63,450 nucleotides of DNA from Roseomonas sp. KE0001 (GTDB lineage: Bacteria; Pseudomonadota; Alphaproteobacteria; Acetobacterales; Acetobacteraceae). Shown here one piece after another: positions 51,034 through 59,436 of the stretch. The notes under the pieces were generated by a model. It saw only the letters and a program-made list of their open reading frames with translations, ran no database searches and was not told the DNA's origin. How positions within the stretch are numbered: the stretch's first letter is position 1; the number at the start of each line of letters is the position of its first letter. The stretch is taken from contig NZ_RCVQ01000013.1 of NCBI RefSeq assembly GCF_016107285.1, positions 1-63,450 on the forward strand, written 5' to 3'. The translations under genes and the position numbers were made by a program.

Positions 51034-52704
51034 TCAGACGGGCGGGTGCGGGATGGCGGCGAGCAGTTCCCGCGTGTAGTCGGCGCGCGGGGCTTCCAGC
51101 ACCTGCTCCACCGGGCCTTCCTCCACCACGCGGCCCTGGCGCATGACGATGACGCGGTCGCAGAGCAGGCGCACCACGTGCAGGTCGTGGCTGACGAAGA
51201 GGTAGCTCATGCCCAGCCGCAGCTTCAGGTCCTGCAACAGGTTCAGCACCACGGCCTGCACGGAGACGTCCAGCGCCGCCGTGGGCTCGTCCAGGATCAC
51301 CAGCTCCGGGTCCAGGGCGATGGCGCGGGCGATGCCGACGCGCGCCTTCTGCCCGCCCGAGAGCTGGTGCGGGAAGCGGTCCAGCAGCGGGCGCGGCAGG
51401 CCGACCAGCCCGGCCAGTTCCTCGACGCGGGCGCGCAGCGCGGCACCGCGCGCCGTGCCCATGCGCAGGATGGGGTCGGCGATGGCGCGGGCGGCGGTCA
51501 GGCGCGGGTTCAGGCTGTCGGTGGGGTCCTGGAACACCATCTGGATGCGGCTGCGCAGCGGGGAGGAAGCGAAGCCGCGCGCCGGGATGCCCGAGATCTC
51601 CTGCCCCTTCAGGCGGATGCTGCCGGCGGTCGGGTCCAGCAGCCGCATCACCATCATCGAGGTGGTGGACTTGCCGCAGCCGGATTCCCCCACCAGCCCC
51701 AGGCTTTCCCCCCGCCGCACCGTGAAGCTCAGCCCGTCCACGGCGCGGAAGGGCGCCGGCGCCGCGCGGCCCGCGAGCCGCCCCAGCAGCCCGCCGCCGC
51801 GCGAATATTCCTTCACCAGGCCCGCGACCTCCAGCAGCGCCTCTCCCTGGCGCGGGTCGGGCGGCGGGTCGGCCGGGCGCGGCGCCTCCTGCGGCAGCAG
51901 GTCGCGCAGGCCGGCGCCGGGGCGGGGCGTCGCGCGCATCAGCCGGCGGGTATAGGGGTGGGCGGGGGCGCGGAAGATGGCGGCGGCTTCCGCCTGCTCC
52001 ACCACCACGCCCTTCTCCATCACCGCCACGCGGTCGCAGTAGGCGGCGGCGAGGCCGAGGTCGTGGGTGATCAGCAGCGTGGACATGCCGCGCTCCCGCG
52101 TCAGCTCCGTCACCAGCTCCATCACCACCTTCTGGGTGGTGACGTCGAGGCCCGTGGTCGGCTCGTCCGCGATCAGCAGGCGCGGGCGGCAGGCGAGCGC
52201 CAGCGCGATCACCACGCGCTGGCACATGCCGCCCGAGAGCTCGAAGGGATAGGCGTCGTAGCGCTCCTCCGGCCGCGCGATGCGGACCTGCGTCAGGGCC
52301 TCGATCGCCTTGGCGCGGGCATTGGCGCGCGTCGCCTGGCCGTGCTGCAGCAGCACGTCCGCGATCTGCCGCCCCACGCTGCGGATGGGGTTCAGCGCCG
52401 CGCGCGGGTTCTGGAAGATCATGGAGATCTCCCGCCCGCGCAGGTCCTGCATCTCGCGTTCCGGCAGCTCGCGCAGGGCGATGCCGGAGAAGCTGACCGC
52501 GCCTTCCGCGATACGCCCCGCGCGGTCCAGGATGCGCATGACGGCGTAGGAGGTAACCGACTTGCCAGAGCCGGATTCCCCCACCACGCCCAGCGTCTCC
52601 CCCTTGCCGATGGACAGGTTGACACGCTTCACCGCCTGCACGGTGCCGCGGCGCGTGGCGAATTCCACCGTCAGGTCGCGCACGTCGAGCAGCGGCATCT
52701 CCAT
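51034..52704 (-). CDS. Fused DppD-DppF ABC ATPase
   Basis: A 556-aa two-domain ATPase. Domain 1 has GESGSGKSV, SGGMCQR and LLIADEPTTGLD; domain 2 has GESGCGKST, SGGQKAR and LVILDEPTAALD. It lacks the Cys-rich tails seen in the fused ATPase at 42410-44452. It is 3 bp from the DppC-type gene and 15 bp from the AtzG-like gene, so uptake and hydrolysis are co-transcribed. Confidence 0.94.
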   Translation of the reverse strand: MEMPLLDVRDLTVEFATRRGTVQAVKRVNLSIGKGETLGVVGESGSGKSVTSYAVMRILDRAGRIAEGAVSFSGIALRELPEREMQDLRGREISMIFQNPRAALNPIRSVGRQIADVLLQHGQATRANARAKAIEALTQVRIARPEERYDAYPFELSGGMCQRVVIALALACRPRLLIADEPTTGLDVTTQKVVMELVTELTRERGMSTLLITHDLGLAAAYCDRVAVMEKGVVVEQAEAAAIFRAPAHPYTRRLMRATPRPGAGLRDLLPQEAPRPADPPPDPRQGEALLEVAGLVKEYSRGGGLLGRLAGRAAPAPFRAVDGLSFTVRRGESLGLVGESGCGKSTTSMMVMRLLDPTAGSIRLKGQEISGIPARGFASSPLRSRIQMVFQDPTDSLNPRLTAARAIADPILRMGTARGAALRARVEELAGLVGLPRPLLDRFPHQLSGGQKARVGIARAIALDPELVILDEPTAALDVSVQAVVLNLLQDLKLRLGMSYLFVSHDLHVVRLLCDRVIVMRQGRVVEEGPVEQVLEAPRADYTRELLAAIPHPPV

Positions 52705-52707
52705 GGC

Positions 52708-53604
52708 TCAGGTCCTCCGCTGCGGGTCGACGATGTCGCGCAACCCGTCGCCCAGCAGGTTGAAGCAGAACACGGCCAGCATCAGCGCCAGCCCCGGGAA
52801 CAGCGCCACCCACCATTCGCCGGACACGATGAAGGAGGCGCCCTCCGCCACCATGATCCCCCATTCCGGCGTCGGCGGCTTGACGCCCAGGCCGATGAAG
52901 GACAGGCCCGCCGCGTTCAGGATGGCGTAGCCCATGGTCAGCGACATCTGCACCGCCATGATCGGCAGGATGTTGGGCAGGATGGTGCCGAGCAGCACGC
53001 GCATCTCGCCATTGCCGGTCAGCCGCGCAGCCTGCACGTAACCGGCGTCGCGCCGCACCGCCGCTTCCGCCCGGGCGATGCGGGCGTAGAGCGGGAAGTT
53101 CACGATGGCGGTCGCGATGACGATGTTGGTGACGGTGTTGCCCAGCGCGGCCACGATGCCCATGGCCAGCACGAAGAGCGGGAAGGCCATGATGGTGTCC
53201 GCCAGCCGGCCGACGATGCGGTCCGTCCAGCCGCCGAAATACCCGGCGGCCACCCCGGCGAGCCCGCCGAGCACGAAGACCAGCGCGACGGAGGAGATGG
53301 CGATGCCCATGTCCAGCCGCGTCGCCACCACGATGCGGGAGAGGATGTCGCGCCCCAGGTGGTCCGTGCCCAGCCAGTGCGCGGCGGAAGGCGGCTGCAG
53401 CGCCGCCATGGTGTCGCTGGCCAGCGGGTCGTAGGGCGCGAGCCACGGCCCGAAAGCGGCGCAGAGCAGCAGCAGGAAGAACAGCACGAAGCTGGCCGCC
53501 GTGACGACGTTGCCGGAGATGACGTAGCGCGCGTGGCGCAGCAGCGCGATGGCGGCGGAGGGGCGTGGTTCCGCCTCTGCCGTCAGGGGAAGCGGGGCGT
53601 CCAT
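52708..53604 (-). CDS. ABC permease, DppC type
   Basis: A 298-aa permease with an extended N-terminal tail, AAHWLGTDHLGRDILSRIV and an EAA loop around GYVQAARLTGNGEMRVLLGT. It ends LRDIVDPQRRT, 3 bp before the ATPase start. Confidence 0.93.
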   Translation of the reverse strand: MDAPLPLTAEAEPRPSAAIALLRHARYVISGNVVTAASFVLFFLLLLCAAFGPWLAPYDPLASDTMAALQPPSAAHWLGTDHLGRDILSRIVVATRLDMGIAISSVALVFVLGGLAGVAAGYFGGWTDRIVGRLADTIMAFPLFVLAMGIVAALGNTVTNIVIATAIVNFPLYARIARAEAAVRRDAGYVQAARLTGNGEMRVLLGTILPNILPIMAVQMSLTMGYAILNAAGLSFIGLGVKPPTPEWGIMVAEGASFIVSGEWWVALFPGLALMLAVFCFNLLGDGLRDIVDPQRRT

Positions 53605-53606
53605 CC

Positions 53607-54617
53607 TCAGCCCTCCTTCATGCGCGGGTCGACCAGCCCGTAGAGCAGGTCGATGAACAGGTTCAGCAGGATGTAGAGAATCGCCATGATCAGCACGAAG
53701 CCCTGCACCGGCGCGAAGTCGGAGGCGATCAGCGCCTCCACCGCGTAGGAGCCGATGCCGGGCCAGGCGAAGACCTTCTCCACCAGCACGTTGGCGCCGA
53801 GCAGGAAGGAGAACACCATGCCGAGCGTGGTCAGCACGGGCAGCATGGCGTTGCGGAAGGCGTAGCGCAGCACCACCGTGCGGCCGTTCAGCCCGCTGGC
53901 CCGCGCGGTGCGGACGAAGTCGGCCGACAGCGCGGCGAGCATGGAGGCGCGGGTGATGCGCGCCAGCGGCGCCAGGGCGAAGACCGCCAGAGTGATGGCC
54001 GGCAGCAGCAGTTGCGCCAGCGCGGCGCGGAAGGTCTCGCCATCGCCGGCCAGCGCGCTGTCGACCAGGAAGAAGCCGGTGACGCGGGCGGGCTCGCTCA
54101 TGAAGCTGTCGAGCCGCCCGAGCGGCGCCGGCGACCAGCCCAGCAGGAAGTAGAAGACGTAGACGGCCAGCAGCCCGGTGAAGAAGACGGGCAGCGAGAC
54201 GCCCGCCGTGGTCACCAGCCGGCAGAGGTGGTCGATCCAGGACCCCTGCCGCAGTGCCGCCAGCACGCCCAGCGGCACGGCGGTGCAGACCGCCAGCAGC
54301 AGGCCCAGCAGGGTCAGCTCGATGGAGGCCGGCAGGCGCGCGGCGATGTCGGCCAGGACAGGCTGCCCAGTGGTCAGAGAGACGCCGAGGTCGCCCCGCG
54401 CCAGATCTCCCAGGTAGCGCGCGAACTGCGCCAGGAGAGGCTGGTCCAGGCCAAGCTCGGCGCGGATCTGCGCGATGGCCTCGGGCGAGGCCACCGGGCC
54501 GGCGAAGTACGCCGCCGGGTCGCCCGGCAGCACGCGGGTGAGCAGGAAGGTCACGACGACCACCCCGGCCAGGCTGGGCAGCGCCGTGCCCAGCCGCGAT
54601 GCGATGGTGCGCAACAT
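53607..54617 (-). CDS. ABC permease, DppB type
   Basis: A 336-aa permease with a TRVLPGDPAAYFAGPVAS loop and EAA loop DFVRTARASGLNGRTVVLRY. The late VEKVFAWPGIGSYAVEAL segment is typical. It is 2 bp from the DppC-type gene and 16 bp from the receptor. Confidence 0.93.
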   Translation of the reverse strand: MLRTIASRLGTALPSLAGVVVVTFLLTRVLPGDPAAYFAGPVASPEAIAQIRAELGLDQPLLAQFARYLGDLARGDLGVSLTTGQPVLADIAARLPASIELTLLGLLLAVCTAVPLGVLAALRQGSWIDHLCRLVTTAGVSLPVFFTGLLAVYVFYFLLGWSPAPLGRLDSFMSEPARVTGFFLVDSALAGDGETFRAALAQLLLPAITLAVFALAPLARITRASMLAALSADFVRTARASGLNGRTVVLRYAFRNAMLPVLTTLGMVFSFLLGANVLVEKVFAWPGIGSYAVEALIASDFAPVQGFVLIMAILYILLNLFIDLLYGLVDPRMKEG

Positions 54618-54633
54618 CTCCGTGCCCTCCCCC

Positions 54634-56229
54634 TCAGCCCTTGGTGAAGGCGCGGAAGTCCGGCTCGCGGCACGGCCAGAACTGGTAGCCGCCGATGCTC
54701 TTCTGCATCGCCATGTCGTGCAGCGGCTGCGCCAGCGGCACCACCGGCACCTGGTCCTGCGCCATGGCCACGAAGCCCTTCACCGCCGCGTCATAGGCCG
54801 CCTTGTCGCCGGTGAAGCGGGCGCCATCGATCAGCTTGTCCATCTCCTGGTTCTGGTAGGAGGCGACGTTGAAGATCGAGTTGCTGCCGTGGAAGTTCCA
54901 GAAGAAGTAGTAGTCCGGCCAGTCCAGCCAGCCGGCGAAGCGGTTGATCACCATGGGCGAGTTCTTCTTCGCCAGCTCGCCGCGGAAGTTGGCACCGGGC
55001 ACCTTGTTCAGCTCGACATTGATGCCGAGCGGCGCCAGCGCCTCCTTCACCAGCACGGCGATGGGCTCGGCCACCGTGGCCTGCCCGGCGTCGAACAGCA
55101 CGGAGGTGGTGATGCCGCCCGGCGCCGCCTGCTGCACCAGCTCCTTCGCCTTTTCCAGGTTGGTGTTGTAAGGGAAGGGCTGCGGCCAGGCGGTGGTCGG
55201 CCCGCCCTGGGCACCGGCCATGGTCACCCCGCGGCCGAACAGCGCCACCTGCATGATCTTGTCGTACGGCATGGCCCAGGCGACGGCCTGGCGCAGCCGC
55301 ACATCCGTGAAGGGGCCCGTCGCGCTGTTCATGGCGCAGTACCAGATGCCGTTGGGCACGGGCACGCCCACTACCTTCACCTTGCCGGCGGCAGCGAGGT
55401 CGGCGAAGTCCTTTGGCGGCAGCAGAGCGGAGACGTCGGCGTCGCCCCGCTCCAGCAGCGCGCGGCGGGTGGAGGGGGAGGCGATGTCGCGCGTGATGAT
55501 GCGGCGCAGCTTGGGCCTGCTGTTCCACCATTCCTCGTTGCGGACATAGATGGTCTCGTTGCCCGGCTTCCAGCTTTCCACCTTGAAAGCGCCGGAGCCG
55601 GCCACGTTGTTCTTCAGCCATTCCTTGGCCCAGGGGTCGCCGCCGGAATTGGCGATGGCCGTGGTGCTGTCGATCACGTAGGGGATGGTGACGCCGAGGT
55701 TCGGCATCAGCAGCTTGTCGCGGCGGATGAAGTCGATGCGGAAGGTCTTGTCGTCCAGCGCGACGAACTGTTCCGGCTTCTCCATGCTGCCGGCGTTCAT
55801 CTGCGTGGTGGCGAAGCCGCCGATGGAGACGGCGCGGTCCAGCGACCACTTCACGTCCTTGGCCGTCACCGGCCTTCCGGAATGGAACTTGGCTTCGCGC
55901 AGCTTGAAGGTCACGCTCATGCCGTCGCTGGCTTCCTGCCAGCCCTCGGCCAGTTCCGGCTCCAGCTCATGGAGCGTGAACGTGTTGCCGCCGCCGTCGG
56001 GCAGCGGCACCTTCTTGTAGCTGACCAGCCGGTCGTAGCAGTTCAGCGCCACGCCGTTCACGGGCTGGGAGGCGCCGATGCCCTGCATGTCCATGCTGTT
56101 CGGACCGTATTCCTGCACCAGCAGCAGGGTCTCGGCGCGGGCGGCGGACTGCGCCTCGGCCTTGCCGGGCGCAAGGAAGGGTGCGGCCAGCGTGCCGGCG
56201 GAAGCGGCGAGAAAGGCGCGGCGGTCCAT
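54634..56229 (-). CDS. ABC substrate-binding protein, family 5
   Basis: A 531-aa receptor with a twin-arginine-like signal, MDRRAFLAASAGTLAAPFLA, ending near AEAQ. Signature SVTFKLREAKFHSGRPVTAK and GSGAFKVESWKPGNE are present. GGAG is 7 bases before the ATG at 56229. It has a distinct mature sequence (EYGPNSMDMQGIGAS) and is not a close copy of the other receptors in the window. It heads the third full transporter (receptor, DppB, DppC, DppDF) and follows the allophanate hydrolase genes by 41 bp. Confidence 0.93.
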   Translation of the reverse strand: MDRRAFLAASAGTLAAPFLAPGKAEAQSAARAETLLLVQEYGPNSMDMQGIGASQPVNGVALNCYDRLVSYKKVPLPDGGGNTFTLHELEPELAEGWQEASDGMSVTFKLREAKFHSGRPVTAKDVKWSLDRAVSIGGFATTQMNAGSMEKPEQFVALDDKTFRIDFIRRDKLLMPNLGVTIPYVIDSTTAIANSGGDPWAKEWLKNNVAGSGAFKVESWKPGNETIYVRNEEWWNSRPKLRRIITRDIASPSTRRALLERGDADVSALLPPKDFADLAAAGKVKVVGVPVPNGIWYCAMNSATGPFTDVRLRQAVAWAMPYDKIMQVALFGRGVTMAGAQGGPTTAWPQPFPYNTNLEKAKELVQQAAPGGITTSVLFDAGQATVAEPIAVLVKEALAPLGINVELNKVPGANFRGELAKKNSPMVINRFAGWLDWPDYYFFWNFHGSNSIFNVASYQNQEMDKLIDGARFTGDKAAYDAAVKGFVAMAQDQVPVVPLAQPLHDMAMQKSIGGYQFWPCREPDFRAFTKG

Positions 56230-56270
56230 GGGCGAACTCCGGTGAACGGGTTGGCGGTTCAGGCGTGGCA

Positions 56271-56672
56271 TCAGGCGGCCCGGGCGGCGAGAAAGCCGCG
56301 CCAGCCGCCAAAGCGGGAAACATCCTCGGCGCCGTGCACGCCCTCGGCTTCCACCAGGAAGCCCTTGGGCGTGGTGCCATCGGCGAGACGCAGCGTGCCC
56401 AGGCCGAGCGGCGCGGGAATGCCGGCCAGCAGCGTGCCGACCTTTTCCAGCGGCACGGCCCAGACTTCCGTGGCGATGGCGGCGCCCTCGCCTGCCGGCA
56501 CGCGCAGCAGGCCCGGGCGCAGCGGCGGCCCGCCGGGCAGGGCGTAGAGGCGGTAGCAGGGCTCGGTGTCCACCGCGCGCAGCAGCGTGGCGCCGAGAGC
56601 CGTCAGCTCCCCGTTCAGGGGCAGGCCGGACAAGTGCGCGCCGACCACGGCGACCTCCAGCACCGCGCTCAT
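56271..56672 (-). CDS. Stand-alone allophanate hydrolase C-terminal domain
   Basis: A 133-aa protein matching the C-terminal domain of allophanate hydrolase (AtzF/DUR1,2): VAVVGAHLSGLPLNGELTAL, PCYRLYALPGGPPLRPGLLR, LAGIPAPLGLGTLRLADGT and VSRFGGWRGFLAAR. In fused enzymes this domain is thought to act on the N-carboxycarbamate made by the amidase domain. Here it is a separate gene whose ATG overlaps the amidase stop (ATGA at 56669-56672), so the two halves are coupled and probably assemble. The split is not an obvious recent frameshift because the junction is a clean overlap. Confidence 0.85.
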   Translation of the reverse strand: MSAVLEVAVVGAHLSGLPLNGELTALGATLLRAVDTEPCYRLYALPGGPPLRPGLLRVPAGEGAAIATEVWAVPLEKVGTLLAGIPAPLGLGTLRLADGTTPKGFLVEAEGVHGAEDVSRFGGWRGFLAARAA

Positions 56673-58012
56673 GCCGCCGCCTCGAACCGCATGCCGAAGG
56701 CGGCCAGGTGCGCATCGCTGCCGCCGGGGCCGATGAAGGTGGCGCCGGCCGGCAGCCCGTCCGGCCGGTCCGGCCCCGGCACCGCCAGCGCGGCCAGGCC
56801 CAGCAGGTTGACGAAGTTGGTGAAGGTGCCGAGCCGCGAGTTCGGCCCGATCGGGTCCGCCTCCAGCTCCGCCAGCGTCGGAAAGAGCGGCGCGGTGGGC
56901 ACGGCCAGCGCGTCGATCCGCTCCCAGACCGGCGCCGTCTCGCGCTTCAGCGCCTCCAGCCGGTGCAGGGCGCGGAAGGCATCCGCCGCGCTGAAGCGGC
57001 CGCCATTGCCGGCGATGATGCCGCGCGTCACCGGCAGCACGGCGGCGGGGCCGGCGAGGAAGCCTTCCAGTGCGGCCAGCCGCTCCGCCACCCAGGCGCC
57101 CTCGTAGAGCAGCGCGGCGACCTCGTTGAAGGCGCCCATCGGCACCGGCAGCAGCGTCACGCCCATGGCCCGCAGCCGGTCCATGGCGGCGTCCCAGGCG
57201 GCCTCGGCCGCCGCGTCGAAGCGGGGGCGGCCGGCTTCGTCCGGCACGCCCAGGACGCGCAGCGGCGCGGCATCGGCCGGCGTCGCGGCGGGCCAGGGGC
57301 GGGAATAAGGGTCGGCCGCGTCGAAGCCGGCCATGGCGTCGTGGACCGCCCAGGCATCCGCGACCGTGCCGGCGAAGACCGAGATGCAGTCGAGCGACCG
57401 GCAGGCCGGCACCACGCCCGCGGTGGACACCGCCCCCGGCGTCGGCTTCAGCCCGACCAGCCCGCAGAGCCCCGCCGGCACGCGGCCCGATCCGGCGGTG
57501 TCGGTGCCCAGCGCGAAGGGCACCAGCCCCCGCGCCACGGCCACCGCCGAGCCGGAGGAGGAGCCGCCCGGCACCCGCCCCGGCGCGTGGGGGTTCACCG
57601 GCACCGGGTGCGGCGTGCGCACGCCCACCAGCCCGGTGGCGAACTGGTCCAGGTTGGTCTTGCCGACGGGGACGGCGCCGGCGGCCACCAGCCGGGCCAC
57701 CGCGCCGGCGTGGCGCTCGGGCAGGTAGGTGAAATCCGGGCAGGCGGCCGTGGTCGGCATGCCCGCCACGTCGATATTGTCCTTCACCGCGAAGGGAATG
57801 CCCCAGAGCGGCAGCCGCGCCTGGTCGGCAGGGTCCAGCGCGGCGCAGGACGCGGCCAGCGCCTCCTTCGAGGCGACGTGCAGGAAGATGCCGGGGTCGC
57901 CGCAGTCCAGGATGCGCGCGCGCAGCGCCGCCAGCACCCGCGCCGGCGCCTCCCCTGCCGCGTAGCGCCGGCGGAAGCCGTCGATGCCCTGGTCTGCCCG
58001 CTGCTCCACCAC
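56669..58012 (-). CDS. atzF: Allophanate hydrolase amidase domain
   Basis: A 447-aa amidase-signature enzyme of the AtzF type: Lys77 (PFAVKDNIDVAG), cis-Ser151 (GGSSSG) and Ser175 (GTDTAGSGRVP), with ACPDFTYLP and LDQFATGLVGVRTPH segments that mark allophanate hydrolases. It would hydrolyse allophanate to ammonia and N-carboxycarbamate. No ATG is available near the expected N-terminus; the GTG pair at 58012/58009 with GGAG upstream is the best start. The open frame further upstream crosses the operator region and is not coding. Its C-terminal domain is encoded separately downstream. Confidence 0.87.
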   Translation of the reverse strand: MVEQRADQGIDGFRRRYAAGEAPARVLAALRARILDCGDPGIFLHVASKEALAASCAALDPADQARLPLWGIPFAVKDNIDVAGMPTTAACPDFTYLPERHAGAVARLVAAGAVPVGKTNLDQFATGLVGVRTPHPVPVNPHAPGRVPGGSSSGSAVAVARGLVPFALGTDTAGSGRVPAGLCGLVGLKPTPGAVSTAGVVPACRSLDCISVFAGTVADAWAVHDAMAGFDAADPYSRPWPAATPADAAPLRVLGVPDEAGRPRFDAAAEAAWDAAMDRLRAMGVTLLPVPMGAFNEVAALLYEGAWVAERLAALEGFLAGPAAVLPVTRGIIAGNGGRFSAADAFRALHRLEALKRETAPVWERIDALAVPTAPLFPTLAELEADPIGPNSRLGTFTNFVNLLGLAALAVPGPDRPDGLPAGATFIGPGGSDAHLAAFGMRFEAAA

Positions 58013-58126
58013 GCCGCCGCTCCGCCGGTTCCCGGGATGGTGGTGCAAGCGACGTGCCACGGCGCAGGCCAAGTCACCAGCGCCGTCAGCGGCAGGGGTT
58101 GACGACAGGTCCGCCCCGGATTGTAT

Positions 58127-58160
58127 GCAATAGCCCGAAGGATGCCTATTGCGTAGGCAT
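58127..58160. promoter_or_regulatory. Operator-like double inverted repeat before atzF
   Basis: Two overlapping structures lie between the GntR gene and atzF: GCAATAG (58127-58133) paired with CTATTGC (58146-58152), and a perfect 19-bp hairpin ATGCCTATTGCGTAGGCAT (58142-58160). A TTGTATGCAA word at 58121-58130 resembles GntR-family sites. The hairpin touches the regulator stop codon. It may be the GntR operator for atzF and the transporter, or an intercistronic terminator. Confidence 0.6.
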
Positions 58161-58865
58161 TCAGGCGGCGGGGCTTCGCAGACGTGGCGCTGCCACGTCC
58201 TCCGCCAGGCTGGCCCAGGAATGCCCGCTGGACAGGATGTGGCGGCGCATCGTCTCCTCCGCCCCCGCCGCGGCGCCGCGCAGCAGCGCGTCCACCACCA
58301 GCCCGTGCTCGGCATGGGACAGGGACAGCCGCTGCGGCGCCGCGAACTGCGCGCGGCGGAACGGGGCCAGCCGGCGGTGCGTGCCCAGCGCCACCTCGGC
58401 CAGATGGTCGTTATGTGCCCCTGCGTAGACCAGGCCGTGCAGGGCGCGGTTGGCCTGCCCGTAGCCCGGCCGGTCGCCCGCCCGCACCAGCGCCGCCATG
58501 TCCCGGTGCAGCCGGTCCAGCGCGCGGCGCTCGGCGGGCGTCATGCGCAGCGCGGCCCAGCGGGCGCAGAGGGCCTCCAGCTCCGCCAGCACCTCGAAGG
58601 TGGCGCGGAGCTGCTCGGCCGCCGGGGCGGCCACCACGGCGCCGCGCCGGGGCCGCAGCTCCACCAGCCCGGTGGTCGCCAGCAGCCGCAGCGCCTCCCG
58701 CACCGGGGTGCGGGAGATGCCGAATTCGGTGGCCAGGGCCTGCTCGTCCAGCCGCAGGCCGGGCGGCAGCTGCGCGGCGACGATGCGCGCCGCCAGGGCC
58801 TCGGCCAGCGCCTCGGCCCGCGTGGGGGCGGCCGGGCCGGGCCGCGCCGGGCGGGGGGCCGTCAT
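58161..58865 (-). CDS. GntR-family regulator, FCD type
   Basis: A 234-aa regulator with a winged helix at residues 18-75 (EQALATEFGISRTPVREALR, LVELRPRRGAVVA) and an FCD ligand domain (ANRALHGLVYAGAHNDHL, HGLVVDALL, MRRHILSSG). The typical metal-binding His residues are visible in HGLVY, HGLVV and RRHIL. The ATG at 58865 is preferred to an upstream start at 58895 that overlaps the hpxZ-like gene. It sits in the middle of the cluster it probably controls, next to the inverted repeats at 58127-58160. Confidence 0.9.
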   Translation of the reverse strand: MTAPRPARPGPAAPTRAEALAEALAARIVAAQLPPGLRLDEQALATEFGISRTPVREALRLLATTGLVELRPRRGAVVAAPAAEQLRATFEVLAELEALCARWAALRMTPAERRALDRLHRDMAALVRAGDRPGYGQANRALHGLVYAGAHNDHLAEVALGTHRRLAPFRRAQFAAPQRLSLSHAEHGLVVDALLRGAAAGAEETMRRHILSSGHSWASLAEDVAAPRLRSPAA

Positions 58866-58887
58866 GCCCCGCCCCGTCGCGCGGCGC

Positions 58888-59295
58888 TCAGGCACCGCCG
58901 GGCGGCACCATCAGGCTGACATGCGCCGCCACCACCTTCCAGCCCTCCGGAAAGCGCACCCAGCTCTGGCTCTGGCGGCCGCGGCGGCCATCCTTCAGCA
59001 GCACGTATTCCGTGTTGGCCACAGCGAAGTCGCGGCCGAAGGTGGTGATCACGGTGTTCTCCAGCCGCCGGGCGCGCTGCGCCAGCTCGACGGGCTGCCG
59101 GCCGGCGCGGAAGGCGGCGATGGCGGCATGGCCGTAGAGGTTCTCGTTCACGCCGTAGCGCAGGGTCAGCGGGTCGTTCCAGAAGCTGTCGTCCAGCACG
59201 GGAACGTCGTTCTCCTCCAGCCCGCGGTCGTAGCGCTCGAAGGCGGCGCGCACCTCGGCGACGATGGCGGGGTCGTTGATCTCGGGCGGGGTCAT
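58888..59295 (-). CDS. hpxZ: HpxZ/AtzH-like protein (DUF3225)
   Basis: A 135-aa SnoaL-fold protein of the DUF3225/AtzH-like family: INDPAIVAEVRAAFERYDRG, DSFWNDPLTLRYGVNENLYG, and GRQSQSWVRFPEGWKVVAAH. HpxZ lies in the oxalurate operon; its relative AtzH in cyanurate operons was reported as a decarboxylating amidohydrolase acting on dicarboxyurea. The ATG at 59295 starts the conserved part. It lies between the HpxW-like gene (141 bp away) and the GntR gene (22 bp), and the gap before it has a 12-bp direct repeat. Confidence 0.87.
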   Translation of the reverse strand: MTPPEINDPAIVAEVRAAFERYDRGLEENDVPVLDDSFWNDPLTLRYGVNENLYGHAAIAAFRAGRQPVELAQRARRLENTVITTFGRDFAVANTEYVLLKDGRRGRQSQSWVRFPEGWKVVAAHVSLMVPPGGA

Positions 59296-59360
59296 GCGGT
59301 GCTCTCCTGCGGGTCGGCGCCCGCGCGCGGGCGATGCCGACGAGCCGCGCATCCTGGCCG

Positions 59361-59411
59361 TGTCACGCGACGATGGAAAGCCCGGCCGGGCGGCCATGCT
59401 GTCACGCGACG
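59361..59411. repeat. 12-bp direct repeat upstream of hpxZ-like gene
   Basis: TGTCACGCGACG occurs at 59361-59372 and again at 59400-59411, 39 bp apart, inside the 141-bp gap between the HpxW-like and HpxZ-like genes. The word is itself nearly palindromic (GTC..GAC). Two exact copies in so short a gap suggest a paired regulator-binding site for the downstream minus-strand genes. Confidence 0.55.
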
Positions 59412-59436
59412 CGTCCGGGACGCCGGCGGTTGCCGC

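Noticed and set aside
48020-51079. A 1019-aa plus-strand open frame
   Set aside because: It runs out of frame through the monooxygenase and antisense through atzE and atzG; the composition is repetitive Arg/Ala/Gly with no motif.
49508-53446. A long minus-strand frame that would join atzE to the transporter region
   Set aside because: Only the last 442 residues are real AtzE. Upstream it passes in the wrong frame through AtzG, the fused ATPase and DppC, each of which has a clear gene in another frame.
51046-53643. An 865-aa plus-strand open frame
   Set aside because: It is antisense to the ABC ATPase and permease genes and rich in Gln/His/Arg; it is a shadow.
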